Assembly: GCA_019415525.1 (NCBI GenBank)
Contig: DXZA01000057.1
Span: forward strand, 1 to 64,000
Source of the DNA: Tyzzerella sp.
GTDB taxonomy: Bacteria > Bacillota > Clostridia > Lachnospirales > Anaerotignaceae
DNA length: 64,000 nucleotides
Direction of reading: 5' to 3'
Shown here: positions 7,803 to 17,343 of the stretch, piece by piece
How positions within the stretch are numbered: position 1 is the first letter of the stretch
Layout: every line of letters begins with the position of its first letter
Made by a program: the position numbers and the translations under genes
Notes under the pieces: model-generated
Told to the model about the DNA's origin: nothing
The model's input: only the letters and a program-made list of their open reading frames with translations
The model's database searches: none

Positions 7803-8531
7803 TTAAAACATTCCACCATCAATAGTTATTACTTGTCCATTTATAAATTCTGATTTTTCAGAAGCAAGAAATACTGCCAAATCAGCAACTTCTGAAGAAT
7901 TTCCAAAACGCATAAGAGATATTTCATCAGCAAGTTCGGCTCTTTCTTCATCACTAAGCCAAGCGTTCATTTTTGTATCAATTACACCACAACTTATAGC
8001 ATTAACCCTTATTCCACTTGGGCCAAGCTCTTTTGCCATAGCTTTTGTAAATGAATTTACAGCACCCTTAGAGGCTGAGTATACAGCTTCACAAGAAGCA
8101 CCTTTATCTCCCCACATTGAAGATATATTTATTATTATTCCACTTTTTTCACGTACCATATATGGTATTGCAAGATGTGTGCAGTTAAATACAGAATTTA
8201 TGTTTACACTCATAACCCTTTCCCAATCTGATGGTTTCATATCTGAAAAAAGCCCTAAGTATGATATTCCAGCGTTATTTATAAGTATATCTATATTTCC
8301 GATTGTTTCAAACATATCTTCACATTGTGAATAATCAGAAACATCAGCCATAAATGTTTTACATACACCACCATTTTCAATTATTTCATCAGCAGTATTG
8401 TCCATTTCATAACCACTTTTTGATGCATTTAATATTACTTCACAGCCTTCTTTTGAAAAAGCAAAAGCAATTGCCTTTCCAATACCTCTTGAAGAGCCAG
8501 TTATAAGAACTTTTTTACCTTTAAGATTCAA
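7803..8531 (-). CDS. ymfI: Short-chain dehydrogenase, likely EF-P 5-aminopentanone reductase
   Basis: A 242-residue classical SDR. The NAD(P)-binding TGSSRGIG is at 11-18, followed by NNAG and the catalytic S-Y-K set (ISSMW, YSASK). The segment ISSMWGDKGASCEAVYSASKG is typical of YmfI, which reduces the 5-aminopentanone group on elongation factor P, rather than of a general FabG. The start is TTG with AAAGGGGCG upstream. It stands alone between two terminator/promoter regions. The YmfI assignment is from sequence pattern only; a 3-oxoacyl-ACP reductase remains possible. Confidence 0.72.
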   Translation of the reverse strand: MNLKGKKVLITGSSRGIGKAIAFAFSKEGCEVILNASKSGYEMDNTADEIIENGGVCKTFMADVSDYSQCEDMFETIGNIDILINNAGISYLGLFSDMKPSDWERVMSVNINSVFNCTHLAIPYMVREKSGIIINISSMWGDKGASCEAVYSASKGAVNSFTKAMAKELGPSGIRVNAISCGVIDTKMNAWLSDEERAELADEISLMRFGNSSEVADLAVFLASEKSEFINGQVITIDGGMF

Positions 8532-8666
8532 TGTAATTCGCCCCTTTCGTTTAAATAGATTTTATAATATAAATGTTATAATATCAATTATATATGGACT
8601 TTTAACTGCAAAAAATAGTATAATAATTTTTATAGTTTTTACAAAATAAAACAGGGAGGGATTTTT

Positions 8667-9599
8667 TTGAATGTTTTCTTTGTTACTTTTCAAAGACTTA
8701 TAACACTTTTTGTTCTTATGCTTTCAGGGTATTTTATGAGAAGAATGAAAATTATTGATGAAGAAACAACATCAAAAATTTCCGGTATGATAATAAAATT
8801 TATTGTTCCTATACTTATAATTAATTCACTTAATATTGAATATTCAAATGAGCTTATGGTAAATGGAATAAAATTCTTTTTTGCCATGATATTAATACAT
8901 ATTTTTGCACTTATTATTTCATATATTGTTGTTAAAATTTTGAATATAAAAAAGACAATAGCTGGAATATGGATATATATATGTATGTTTTCCAATGGAA
9001 CATTTATGGGATTTCCTGTTTTAAGTTATGTTTTTGGTGAAGAAGCTCTTTTTTTTGGGTCTGTTGCTTTTATAGTTTTTAATCTTGTAAGTTTTTCACT
9101 TGGAGTTGAAATTATTGCGAGAATAAGTGATAAAAAAATAAATGATACTTCATTAAAAAGTCTTATAATTACACCTAGTAATATAGCTTTTTTAATAGGT
9201 GTAATATTATTTATAACACCATTAAACTTTCCAACTCCTATAATAGATGCAATGGATATTATAGCTGACCTTACAACACCACTTGCTATGATTGTAATAG
9301 GTTCTCATCTTGTAAAAAATACTTTTACTGATTTATTTTCAGATTGGACAGCTTACATATGTTTTTTTATGAGACTTATAATACTTCCATTGTTAAATTT
9401 AATATTATTTAGAATTATTGGATTTAATTCTTATATGTCAGGTATAGCGGTTCTTATTACAGCTATGCCAGCATCAGCAATGGCACCAGCAATGGCGGAA
9501 GAGTATGGTGGAGATACAGTATGGGCTTCAAGAGTAGTTTTTCTTACAACTTTAGGTTGTATAATTACTGTACCAATTATAAATATTTTTATTATTTAA
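8667..9599 (+). CDS. AEC family (auxin efflux carrier-like) transporter
   Basis: A 310-residue membrane protein with about ten helices in two repeats. The first half has GYFMRRMKIIDEE and FIVPILIINSL, the middle has SNGTFMGFPV, and the second half has ITAMPASAMAPAMAEEYGGD, the hallmark of AEC permeases such as malate or bile-acid-type exporters. It starts at TTG 8667 after GGGAGGG. It is transcribed divergently from the SDR gene and followed 25 bases later by another membrane protein gene. Substrate unknown. Confidence 0.87.
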   Translation: MNVFFVTFQRLITLFVLMLSGYFMRRMKIIDEETTSKISGMIIKFIVPILIINSLNIEYSNELMVNGIKFFFAMILIHIFALIISYIVVKILNIKKTIAGIWIYICMFSNGTFMGFPVLSYVFGEEALFFGSVAFIVFNLVSFSLGVEIIARISDKKINDTSLKSLIITPSNIAFLIGVILFITPLNFPTPIIDAMDIIADLTTPLAMIVIGSHLVKNTFTDLFSDWTAYICFFMRLIILPLLNLILFRIIGFNSYMSGIAVLITAMPASAMAPAMAEEYGGDTVWASRVVFLTTLGCIITVPIINIFII

Positions 9600-9624
9600 A
9601 ATTAGTAATGAAAGGAATGAATAT

Positions 9625-10407
9625 ATGTTTAATTTATTAAAAGAAGGGGAGTTAAGATTTTTACAGCTCTTTAATATGAGTAAAGAGATATATAAAAATA
9701 ATATGAAAGTTATGATGTTTATATTAATTTTATTATTTCTGCCTATAAATATAATACTTGGTGTTTTAAGTGAGTTTATGGTTAATTCTATGTATGGTAT
9801 AAATATGAATATACTTATACAAAATATTGAAAATATAGGAATAAGTGCGTTACCAAAAGAATATATTATATATAATTTTTTATATATGACAGTACAAGTA
9901 TTTTTTGAACCTCTTGGTATTATGGCTGTTGCATATGTTACTTATAAATATGTGTGTGGTGAAAGTATTAACTATAAAGAAGCTATTTCACGTTCTCTTG
10001 AAAAAGGTGGAATGTTTCTTATTTCAGCATTTATATATATATTCTTTATATTTATAGGAATGAGTTTTATATTTCCAGGAATATATATTGCTATAGCAGG
10101 TTATTTTTATATGTATGCTATTATTATTGATGATAAAAATCCGTTATCAGCAATTATTTATAGCTTTAAAACCGTTAGAAAAAGATGGTTTAAAACATTT
10201 ACATATCTTATAATAATTGGGATTTGTAAATATAGTATATCTGTTCTTATGTCTTATGTTTTTAAGGGTGTTATTAATCAGAATATATTTATAGGTACTG
10301 TTTTGATAGAAACAGCAAATCAATTTTTTAATATAGTATTTTTGTGTTTAATTTCACTTATGTATATTAACAGAAAATTTATTATTGAAAATAAAAACGG
10401 CATTTAA
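9625..10407 (+). CDS. Polytopic membrane protein, GPDPase-membrane-domain-like
   Basis: A 260-residue protein with about six hydrophobic segments. The pattern FPGIYIAIAGYF, then IIDDKNPLSAIIYSFKTVRKRW, is common in families related to the membrane domain of glycerophosphodiester phosphodiesterases and DUF975-like proteins. No catalytic domain is present. It follows the AEC transporter closely and ends at a terminator. Function unknown. Confidence 0.65.
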   Translation: MFNLLKEGELRFLQLFNMSKEIYKNNMKVMMFILILLFLPINIILGVLSEFMVNSMYGINMNILIQNIENIGISALPKEYIIYNFLYMTVQVFFEPLGIMAVAYVTYKYVCGESINYKEAISRSLEKGGMFLISAFIYIFFIFIGMSFIFPGIYIAIAGYFYMYAIIIDDKNPLSAIIYSFKTVRKRWFKTFTYLIIIGICKYSISVLMSYVFKGVINQNIFIGTVLIETANQFFNIVFLCLISLMYINRKFIIENKNGI

Positions 10408-10424
10408 AAATGCCGTTTTTTTTG
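10393..10424. terminator. Intrinsic terminator, shared with fbp
   Basis: The stem AAAAACGGCATTT / AAATGCCGTTTTT, with extra Ts on the right, lies between two converging genes and is symmetric enough to act in both directions. Confidence 0.92.
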
Positions 10425-12401
10425 TTATAAAACACTTTCTTTTATTTCACCGGTTTGATATGCAGCAAGAAGATTTTCAAGGTCAGCAATTGTATTTTTA
10501 ATTTCTCTTCCTATATCAGTATCAACTACACGAATTCTTTCGTTTGAATATTGTAAAGCAACAGTTGAAGAATGTATATCTTTTTCTTGTTCAATAGCAA
10601 TTTCTGTTGATTCGAAAGGCTCATGGGATACAAGAAGGAGTCCATGAGAGTTGTATATAAGAGTATATCCTGCTATACCTGTAACTTTCTGATATGCCTT
10701 TGCAAATCCTCCATCAATTACGAAAAGTTTACCATTTGCTTTTATAGGGCTTTCACCTTTTGAAACTTTTACAGGAACATGACCGTTTATAATATGAGAT
10801 TTATCAGGGTCAAGGTCAAATTCTGAAAGTATCATACTACAAATTTCTTCTTTATTTCTTAGTTCATAATATGGATTTGTAATTTCTTTATGAGATTTTT
10901 TGTCATCTATAAAGTATCTTTCAAATGTTGTCATTTTTTTCTTTCCAAAAAGAGGAGAGTCTTCTCCACACCACAAATACCAAACAAGGTCAAGACAAAG
11001 GTTTTTTAATTCAGTATGCGGTTTATTAAAATATCCTTCACGTACAGTTTTTTCAACAGCATCAAGATATCCTCTGCCTTTATACATTTTATCTCTAAAA
11101 GGTACTGATTTCAAAGTTCCGTCAGGGTTCATTGGTATTCCACCATGAAAAAGAAGGTTTGAATTATATATAGTATACATACTTCCTTTACTTAAAAGTG
11201 TTCTTATATGGTTTTGAAGTTTTTGACTGTTTATAAATGAAAGTTTTATTTTTTCCATAACCTCTTGTTCTTCTGTTGTAAGAGTATATGGATTTTTAGG
11301 GTCTATTGTAGGAAAGTTTGTGTCATTAAGTTTATATTCAATTCCTTCTATTTTTACAGTACCTTTTTCTGTATCAATATTTTCTAAAATAAGACGTTTG
11401 TCCATTAGAAATTCAGGGTGTCTTTTTATTATTTGGGATTCTAATTTAAATTGCATTATTGCTATTGCTTTATGCATTTTTGCAATAAGATTTGATTCTT
11501 TATCACTTATATATGTATCAGCAGAAACTTTTGGAATAAACCCTGTGCAAGGGTCATCTGCATATTTTTCCATTGCAAATGTAGCAAGAGGAATAAGGTT
11601 TATACCATAATCTTCTTCTACTGTATCAAGATTAGCATATCTTGCTTGTATTCTTATTACATTGCATATAAGAGCACTACAACCGGAAGCCGCTCCCATC
11701 CAAGATATATCATGATTTCCCCATTGTATATCTACATTATGATAATCTTCAAGAATATCCATTATTTTTGCCGCATTAGGCCCTCTGTCATATATATCAC
11801 CAATTACATGAAGGCAATCTATTGCAAGACGTTGTATAAGTTTAGCTATTGCAACTATAAAGCTATCTGCTTGACCAAGGCGTATTATAGTATCTATAAT
11901 TTCGCTATAATAAAGTGATTTATCACTACCAACACCGTCTTCATGAAGAAGTTCTTCTATTATATATGCAAATTCTTTAGGAAGAGCTTTTCGTACTTTT
12001 GAACGTGTGTATTGTGAAGAAATTACTTTGCATATTAATATAAGTCTATAAAGAGTTATTTTATACCAGTCGTTCATGTCACTTTCTGTTTTAGCAACTT
12101 TATCTATTTTTTCTTCAGGATAATATATAAGAGTAGCTAAAACCTTTTTTTCGCTTTCACGAAGACTTGTTCCGAATATTGTATCAATATGATTTTTTAT
12201 AACACCTGAAGCGTTTTTTAATACATGGTTAAATGATTCATATTCACCATGAATATCAGATACAAAATGTTCTGTGCCTTTTGGAAGGTTAAGTATTGCT
12301 TGTAAATTTATTATTTCTGAGCTTGCCATAGTAACGTTTGGATACTTTTTAGCTAAAAGTTCAAGATACTTTATGTAGGAAGCTGAAAAATTATGTTCCA
12401 T
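10425..12401 (-). CDS. fbp: Fructose-1,6-bisphosphatase, class III
   Basis: A 658-residue gluconeogenic phosphatase of the Firmicutes class III type, converting fructose-1,6-bisphosphate to fructose-6-phosphate. It is a calcineurin-like metallophosphoesterase: FVSDIHGEYESF, IGDIYDRGPNAAKI, WGNHDISWMG and the late INGHVPVK supply the metal and phosphate ligands. Length matches the family (~640-670). The start has AGGAGG upstream. It stands alone and is divergent from mutS2 across a 290-base AT-rich gap. Confidence 0.97.
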   Translation of the reverse strand: MEHNFSASYIKYLELLAKKYPNVTMASSEIINLQAILNLPKGTEHFVSDIHGEYESFNHVLKNASGVIKNHIDTIFGTSLRESEKKVLATLIYYPEEKIDKVAKTESDMNDWYKITLYRLILICKVISSQYTRSKVRKALPKEFAYIIEELLHEDGVGSDKSLYYSEIIDTIIRLGQADSFIVAIAKLIQRLAIDCLHVIGDIYDRGPNAAKIMDILEDYHNVDIQWGNHDISWMGAASGCSALICNVIRIQARYANLDTVEEDYGINLIPLATFAMEKYADDPCTGFIPKVSADTYISDKESNLIAKMHKAIAIMQFKLESQIIKRHPEFLMDKRLILENIDTEKGTVKIEGIEYKLNDTNFPTIDPKNPYTLTTEEQEVMEKIKLSFINSQKLQNHIRTLLSKGSMYTIYNSNLLFHGGIPMNPDGTLKSVPFRDKMYKGRGYLDAVEKTVREGYFNKPHTELKNLCLDLVWYLWCGEDSPLFGKKKMTTFERYFIDDKKSHKEITNPYYELRNKEEICSMILSEFDLDPDKSHIINGHVPVKVSKGESPIKANGKLFVIDGGFAKAYQKVTGIAGYTLIYNSHGLLLVSHEPFESTEIAIEQEKDIHSSTVALQYSNERIRVVDTDIGREIKNTIADLENLLAAYQTGEIKESVL

Positions 12402-12691
12402 TTTTATATCTCCTCCTATTCAAAATATATTTTAGCGGTATAAATTATATGTTGATTATAATAGTAAATATTAATTTTTTCTAGTTTATTTTGGTATATT
12501 TTACATAAAAGTTATTTAATTGTTTATTTAGCTTGTATATTTAATAATAATATATATATATTTATGTGAAAAATATAAACAAAAGGTTTATATAATTTTT
12601 TCTTTAATAAATTCAAATTTTATTTTAAGGATTTAAAATAATTTTTGTGATATAATCAACTCTGTAATTAAAATATAAGGCGGTTATTTTT
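12402..12691. promoter_or_regulatory. Divergent promoter region, fbp / mutS2
   Basis: This 290-base AT-rich gap holds no gene. On the plus strand TGATATAAT at 12648-12656 is an extended -10 for mutS2. On the minus strand TATAAT-like boxes occur around 12440-12465 for fbp. No clear -35 or operator was seen. Confidence 0.5.
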
Positions 12692-15067
12692 ATGAATGAA
12701 AAAGCGTTTAGAACACTTGAATTTAATAAAATTATAAAGAAACTTACAGACTTTGCTGTTTCTCCTATGGGGAAAGAAAAAGCACAATCATTAGTTCCTT
12801 CTGTTATTCTTAGTGATATTGTAAATTCACAGAAAGAAACAAGTGAAGCTGTATCTATGGCTATGAGAAAAGGTAGTCTTTCTCTTGGAGGACTTCGTGA
12901 AATTCGTCCACAGCTTAAAAGAGCTGCTATGGGTGGTACTCTTTCAATAGAGGAGCTTATGAATATAGGTGAATTTTTATATGTATGCAGAAAAGCAAAA
13001 AATTATGCTAAAAATGAAAATAAAGCTGAAACATATGAAATACTTGATGGACTTTTTATGCTTATAGAGCTTATACCAAAACTTGAAAATGAAATAACAA
13101 GATGTATTGTTTCAGAAGTAGAAATATCTGATGATGCAAGTGCTGGTCTTAGAAATGTAAGAAAAGAAATAAGAGCATCAAATGATAAAATTCGTGACCA
13201 ACTTAATGGTATTATAAATTCATCAGCATATAGAAATATGCTTCAGGATTTTGTTATAACAATAAGAAATGATAGATATTGTGTGCCTGTAAAAGCTGAA
13301 TACAGAAGTAGCTTTCCAGGTATGATACATGACCAATCAAATACAGGTTCAACAATATTTATAGAGCCTATGAGCGTTGTACAGCTTAATAATAAAATAA
13401 AAGAACTTCAGGCAAAAGAAAAAGAGGAAATTGAAAAAATACTTGCTTATCTTTCAGAAATGGTTACAGAAAATTGTCCATTACTTGAAGCTAACCTTGA
13501 AATACTTACACAGCTTGATTTTATATTTGCTAAAGCCAATTTATCAATATCTATGAGAGGTACACAGCCTGTATTTAATACAAAAGGATATATAAATATT
13601 AAAAAGGCAAGACACCCACTTCTTGATGATAAATCTGTTGTACCTATTGATATATATCTTGGAAAAGAGTTTACAACACTTCTTATAACAGGGCCAAATA
13701 CAGGAGGTAAAACAGTTGCATTAAAAACATTAGGACTTTTTACACTTATGGGTCAGTCAGGACTTCATATACCTGCATTTGATAATTCAGAACTTGCAGT
13801 TTTTGATAATGTTTTTGCAGATATAGGTGATGAACAAAGTATTGAACAGAGTCTTTCAACATTTTCTGCTCATATGAGTAATATTGTAAAAATACTTGAA
13901 GAAGTAACTTCAAATTCATTGGTTCTTTTTGATGAGCTTGGAGCAGGTACAGACCCAACAGAAGGTGCAGCTCTTGCTCTTGCTATAATACAATATTTAT
14001 TTAAAAGAGGTATAAGAACAGCTGTTACAACACATTATAGTGAACTTAAAGTATATGCTCTTTCAACAGAAGGTGTTGAAAATGCATGTTGTGAATTTAG
14101 TGTTGAAACATTAAGACCTACTTATAAACTTCTTATAGGTATTCCAGGTAAAAGTAATGCTTTTGCAATATCAAAAAGACTTGGACTTCAGCAGTATATT
14201 ATTGATATGGCAAAAGAATTTATTGACAAAGAAGATATAAGACTTGAAGATGTAATAACAGACCTTGAAATAAGCAAAAGAAGCGTTGTTTATGAACAAG
14301 AAAGAGCAGAAGAATACAGAAAAGAAGCAGAACAGCTTAAAAAAGAAGTTGAAAAGCAAAGACAAAAAACACATGAACAGCGTGAAAAAATACTTGCTAA
14401 AGCTAGAGAAGAAGCTAAACTTGTGTATATCCAAGCAAAAGAAGAAGCAGACAGAATTATAAAAGAGCTTAACAAACAATCAAAAACAAAATCAACTCAG
14501 AAAATGAATGAGGAAAGACTTAAACTTAAAAATAAAATTGGTGAAATGCAAGAAAAATCATCAAAAGCAATGGGCAAAAAGACTAACCATAAACCTTTAA
14601 AATCTCTTTCTGCTGGTGACAAGGTTTATGTTATAAGTTTTGACCAATATGGAACAGCTCTTTCTGCTCCTGATAATAATGGAGATGTAATGGTTCAAGC
14701 AGGAATAATGAAAATAAAAGTACCATTAAAAGAACTTATGATGGACGAAAGAGAAGAGCCAAAAGTAAAAGATAATAATATGAGAAAAGTTTCAACAAGA
14801 GTAAAAGCAGGAAAAAGCCAGTTTATATCACCTGAAATTGATTGTCGTGGTCAAACTGTTGATGAAGGTCTTGGGAATATTGATAAATACATTGATGACG
14901 CATATCTTGCAGGACTTAAAAAGATTACAATTATACATGGAAAGGGAACAGGTGCTTTAAGAAGTGCTGTATGGAAATATTTAAGAACAAATCCTCATGT
15001 TGTAAGTTTCCGTCAAGGTGATTTTACTGAAGGAGAACTTGGAGTTACTGTTGTTGAATTAAAGTAG
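12692..15067 (+). CDS. mutS2: Endonuclease MutS2 (RqcU-type)
   Basis: A 791-residue MutS-family ATPase with a C-terminal Smr domain. MutS2 suppresses recombination and, in Bacillus, acts in rescue of collided ribosomes. Visible parts are the core and clamp region, Walker A GPNTGGKT at about 333-340, Walker B FDELGAGTDPTEGAAL, a long charged coiled coil (about 520-640), a KOW-like segment (SAGDKVYVISFDQYGTAL), and the Smr domain with DCRGQTVDE and IIHGKGTGAL. RBS is AAGGCGG. It is followed 14 bases later by the response regulator gene. Confidence 0.96.
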   Translation: MNEKAFRTLEFNKIIKKLTDFAVSPMGKEKAQSLVPSVILSDIVNSQKETSEAVSMAMRKGSLSLGGLREIRPQLKRAAMGGTLSIEELMNIGEFLYVCRKAKNYAKNENKAETYEILDGLFMLIELIPKLENEITRCIVSEVEISDDASAGLRNVRKEIRASNDKIRDQLNGIINSSAYRNMLQDFVITIRNDRYCVPVKAEYRSSFPGMIHDQSNTGSTIFIEPMSVVQLNNKIKELQAKEKEEIEKILAYLSEMVTENCPLLEANLEILTQLDFIFAKANLSISMRGTQPVFNTKGYINIKKARHPLLDDKSVVPIDIYLGKEFTTLLITGPNTGGKTVALKTLGLFTLMGQSGLHIPAFDNSELAVFDNVFADIGDEQSIEQSLSTFSAHMSNIVKILEEVTSNSLVLFDELGAGTDPTEGAALALAIIQYLFKRGIRTAVTTHYSELKVYALSTEGVENACCEFSVETLRPTYKLLIGIPGKSNAFAISKRLGLQQYIIDMAKEFIDKEDIRLEDVITDLEISKRSVVYEQERAEEYRKEAEQLKKEVEKQRQKTHEQREKILAKAREEAKLVYIQAKEEADRIIKELNKQSKTKSTQKMNEERLKLKNKIGEMQEKSSKAMGKKTNHKPLKSLSAGDKVYVISFDQYGTALSAPDNNGDVMVQAGIMKIKVPLKELMMDEREEPKVKDNNMRKVSTRVKAGKSQFISPEIDCRGQTVDEGLGNIDKYIDDAYLAGLKKITIIHGKGTGALRSAVWKYLRTNPHVVSFRQGDFTEGELGVTVVELK

Positions 15068-15081
15068 CCGGAGGGATTTTT

Positions 15082-15771
15082 ATGAGTGATAAAATTAAAG
15101 TAATGGTTGTTGATGATGATAAACATATTGCAGAACTTATTTCATTATATCTTATGAAAGAAGGATATGATACAAAAGAGGTTTATAATGGTAAAGAGGC
15201 TCTTGAGGTTTTTTCGCAGTATAATCCTAATATAGTTATACTTGATATAATGCTTCCAGGACTTGACGGTTATCAAGTTTGTAGTTCCATAAGAAAAACA
15301 AGTAATGTACCTGTAATTATGCTTACAGCTAAAGGAGAAACTTTTGATAAGGTTCTTGGTTTGGAGCTTGGTGCAGATGATTATATGGTAAAACCTTTTG
15401 ATTCAAAAGAGCTTGTTGCTAGAGTAAAAGCAGTTCTAAGAAGATATGAAACAAAAACAGAGGAAAAATCAGAAGGTGAATTAAGATTTGATAATTTAAT
15501 TATAAATTCACTTAATTATACTGTAAATTATAATGGTAAAGATTTAGATTTTCCACCAAAAGAATTTGAACTTTTATATTTTCTTGCACAGCATAAAAAT
15601 CAAGTTTTTACAAGGGAACAGCTTCTTGATAAAATATGGGGATATGAATATATAGGAGATACTCGTACTGTTGATGTTCATATTAAAAGAATTCGTGAGA
15701 AAATAAATGGAGATAATAATTGGGAAGTTAAAACAGTATGGGGAGTAGGTTATAAATTTGAGGTGAAATAA
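15082..15771 (+). CDS. OmpR-family response regulator
   Basis: A 229-residue two-component regulator. The receiver domain has the acidic pair at D11-D12, phospho-acceptor D55 (VILDIMLPGLDG), T82 and K104 (YMVKPFD). A winged-helix DNA-binding domain follows (FPPKEFELLYFLAQH, TRTVDVHIKRIREKI, VWGVGYKFE). It is two bases upstream of its histidine kinase. The domain set resembles YycF/PhoP-type regulators. The HtrA gene downstream is a plausible target, which would imply an envelope-stress role; this is inference. Confidence 0.93.
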   Translation: MSDKIKVMVVDDDKHIAELISLYLMKEGYDTKEVYNGKEALEVFSQYNPNIVILDIMLPGLDGYQVCSSIRKTSNVPVIMLTAKGETFDKVLGLELGADDYMVKPFDSKELVARVKAVLRRYETKTEEKSEGELRFDNLIINSLNYTVNYNGKDLDFPPKEFELLYFLAQHKNQVFTREQLLDKIWGYEYIGDTRTVDVHIKRIREKINGDNNWEVKTVWGVGYKFEVK

Positions 15772-15773
15772 AT

Positions 15774-17207
15774 ATGATTAAAAAGTCTATACTTACAAAA
15801 CAGCTTTTTATATATATTGGAACTCTTTTTATAAGCTTCTTTATACTTGGTGGTGCACTAACTTTTGCTTATTCAAATTATTATGTAGGTCTTAAAGAAA
15901 AACAACTTATAGAGCATGGCGAAAAATTATCACAAAAAATATATGAACAATATGCTATAAATTTCTTTACAGGTAAACTTAAGACTGATGATTTACAGTA
16001 TCAGCTTCAGGTTATTGAAGAATATCTTGATGCAAATGTATTTTTTATGAATAAAGATGGTGTAATAGAAAATGTTACTCCTGGTATAAGTCAGTCTTGG
16101 GTTGGTCAAACTCTTACAGATGATGCTATTGAGGGTGTACTTGATGGTAAAATAGTAACTGTAAAAGGTAAACTTAATGGAATGTTTCCAGAACCTGTTC
16201 TTACTGTAGGGTATCCTTTAATTATAGGGCAAAGAGTTATAGGTGGAGTTTTTATGTGTACATCTATACCTGAAATACAAAAATCAATACAAGGTATGTA
16301 TGGTGTTGGAGGAATTTGTCTTGTTGCAGTAATGATTATAGGTGCTTTTCTTGTATATATATCAACAAGAAGAATAACAAAGCCCTTACTTGAAATGAAT
16401 AATGCGGTAAAAGTTATAGCAAATGGAAATTTTGAAAATAGACTTGAAGTTAATACAGAAGATGAAGTTGGTCAGCTTGCAGAAAGTTTTAATAATATGG
16501 CAGAAAGTCTTGATAAACATGAAAAAATAAGAAGGGATTTTATAGCTAATATATCACATGATTTAAGGTCGCCTCTTACATCTATACAAGGATTTATAGG
16601 AGCAATACTTGATGGAACTATACCTGTTGAGAAACAACAACATTATCTTGAAATAGTTATGGAAGAAACATCTCGTCTTACAAAGCTTACAAATGATATT
16701 GTAGATTTAAGTAGGGCACAAACAAGTAATCTTACACTAGAACAAACTGAGTTTAATATAAATGAGCTTATAAGAGATAGTATAGAAAAACTTGAACCAA
16801 GATTTAAAGAAAAAGATATTTCGGTTGATATAATATTCTTTGAAAAAGATACTATTGTAAAAGCTGATGAAGATAAAATACGTAGAGTTTTCCATAATCT
16901 TGTTGATAATGCATTAAAATTTACAGATATTTCAGGAAATATAAAAATAGAAACAGCATTAAAAAATAATAATAAAATAACTGTTTCTGTAAAAGATAAT
17001 GGAAAAGGTATAAGCGAAGAAGACCAAAAATATGTGTTTGATAGATTTTATAAAGCTGATACATCAAGAGGAGAAGATAAAAAAGGTGGAGGACTTGGTC
17101 TATCAATAGCAAAGCAATTTATACTTGCTCATGGCGAGAATATAGGTGTTAAAAGTGAAGAAGGCAAAGGAACAGAGTTTATTTTTACATTAAAATTAGC
17201 TATGTAA
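15774..17207 (+). CDS. Membrane sensor histidine kinase
   Basis: A 477-residue kinase. TM1 is at about 10-32, followed by an extracytoplasmic sensor (about 33-178), TM2 at about 180-202, HAMP (about 203-255), a HisKA domain with phospho-acceptor His262 in NISHDLRSPLTSIQG, and an ATPase domain with N box FHNLVDNALKF, G1 DNGKGI, F box FDRFYKAD and G2 GGGLGLSIAK. It follows its response regulator in one operon. RBS is GAGGTGAAA. The signal is unknown. Confidence 0.94.
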   Translation: MIKKSILTKQLFIYIGTLFISFFILGGALTFAYSNYYVGLKEKQLIEHGEKLSQKIYEQYAINFFTGKLKTDDLQYQLQVIEEYLDANVFFMNKDGVIENVTPGISQSWVGQTLTDDAIEGVLDGKIVTVKGKLNGMFPEPVLTVGYPLIIGQRVIGGVFMCTSIPEIQKSIQGMYGVGGICLVAVMIIGAFLVYISTRRITKPLLEMNNAVKVIANGNFENRLEVNTEDEVGQLAESFNNMAESLDKHEKIRRDFIANISHDLRSPLTSIQGFIGAILDGTIPVEKQQHYLEIVMEETSRLTKLTNDIVDLSRAQTSNLTLEQTEFNINELIRDSIEKLEPRFKEKDISVDIIFFEKDTIVKADEDKIRRVFHNLVDNALKFTDISGNIKIETALKNNNKITVSVKDNGKGISEEDQKYVFDRFYKADTSRGEDKKGGGLGLSIAKQFILAHGENIGVKSEEGKGTEFIFTLKLAM

Positions 17208-17343
17208 ATATTTACATTATTTAAATAATGTTTAATTTGTGTTCATATATTGTTCAAAAATGTGATTTATAATCTAATCATAGTAAATGATAAAGAGTAA
17301 CAAGAGTTAAAATAAACTCTTTTAATACAGGAGGTTATAAATT

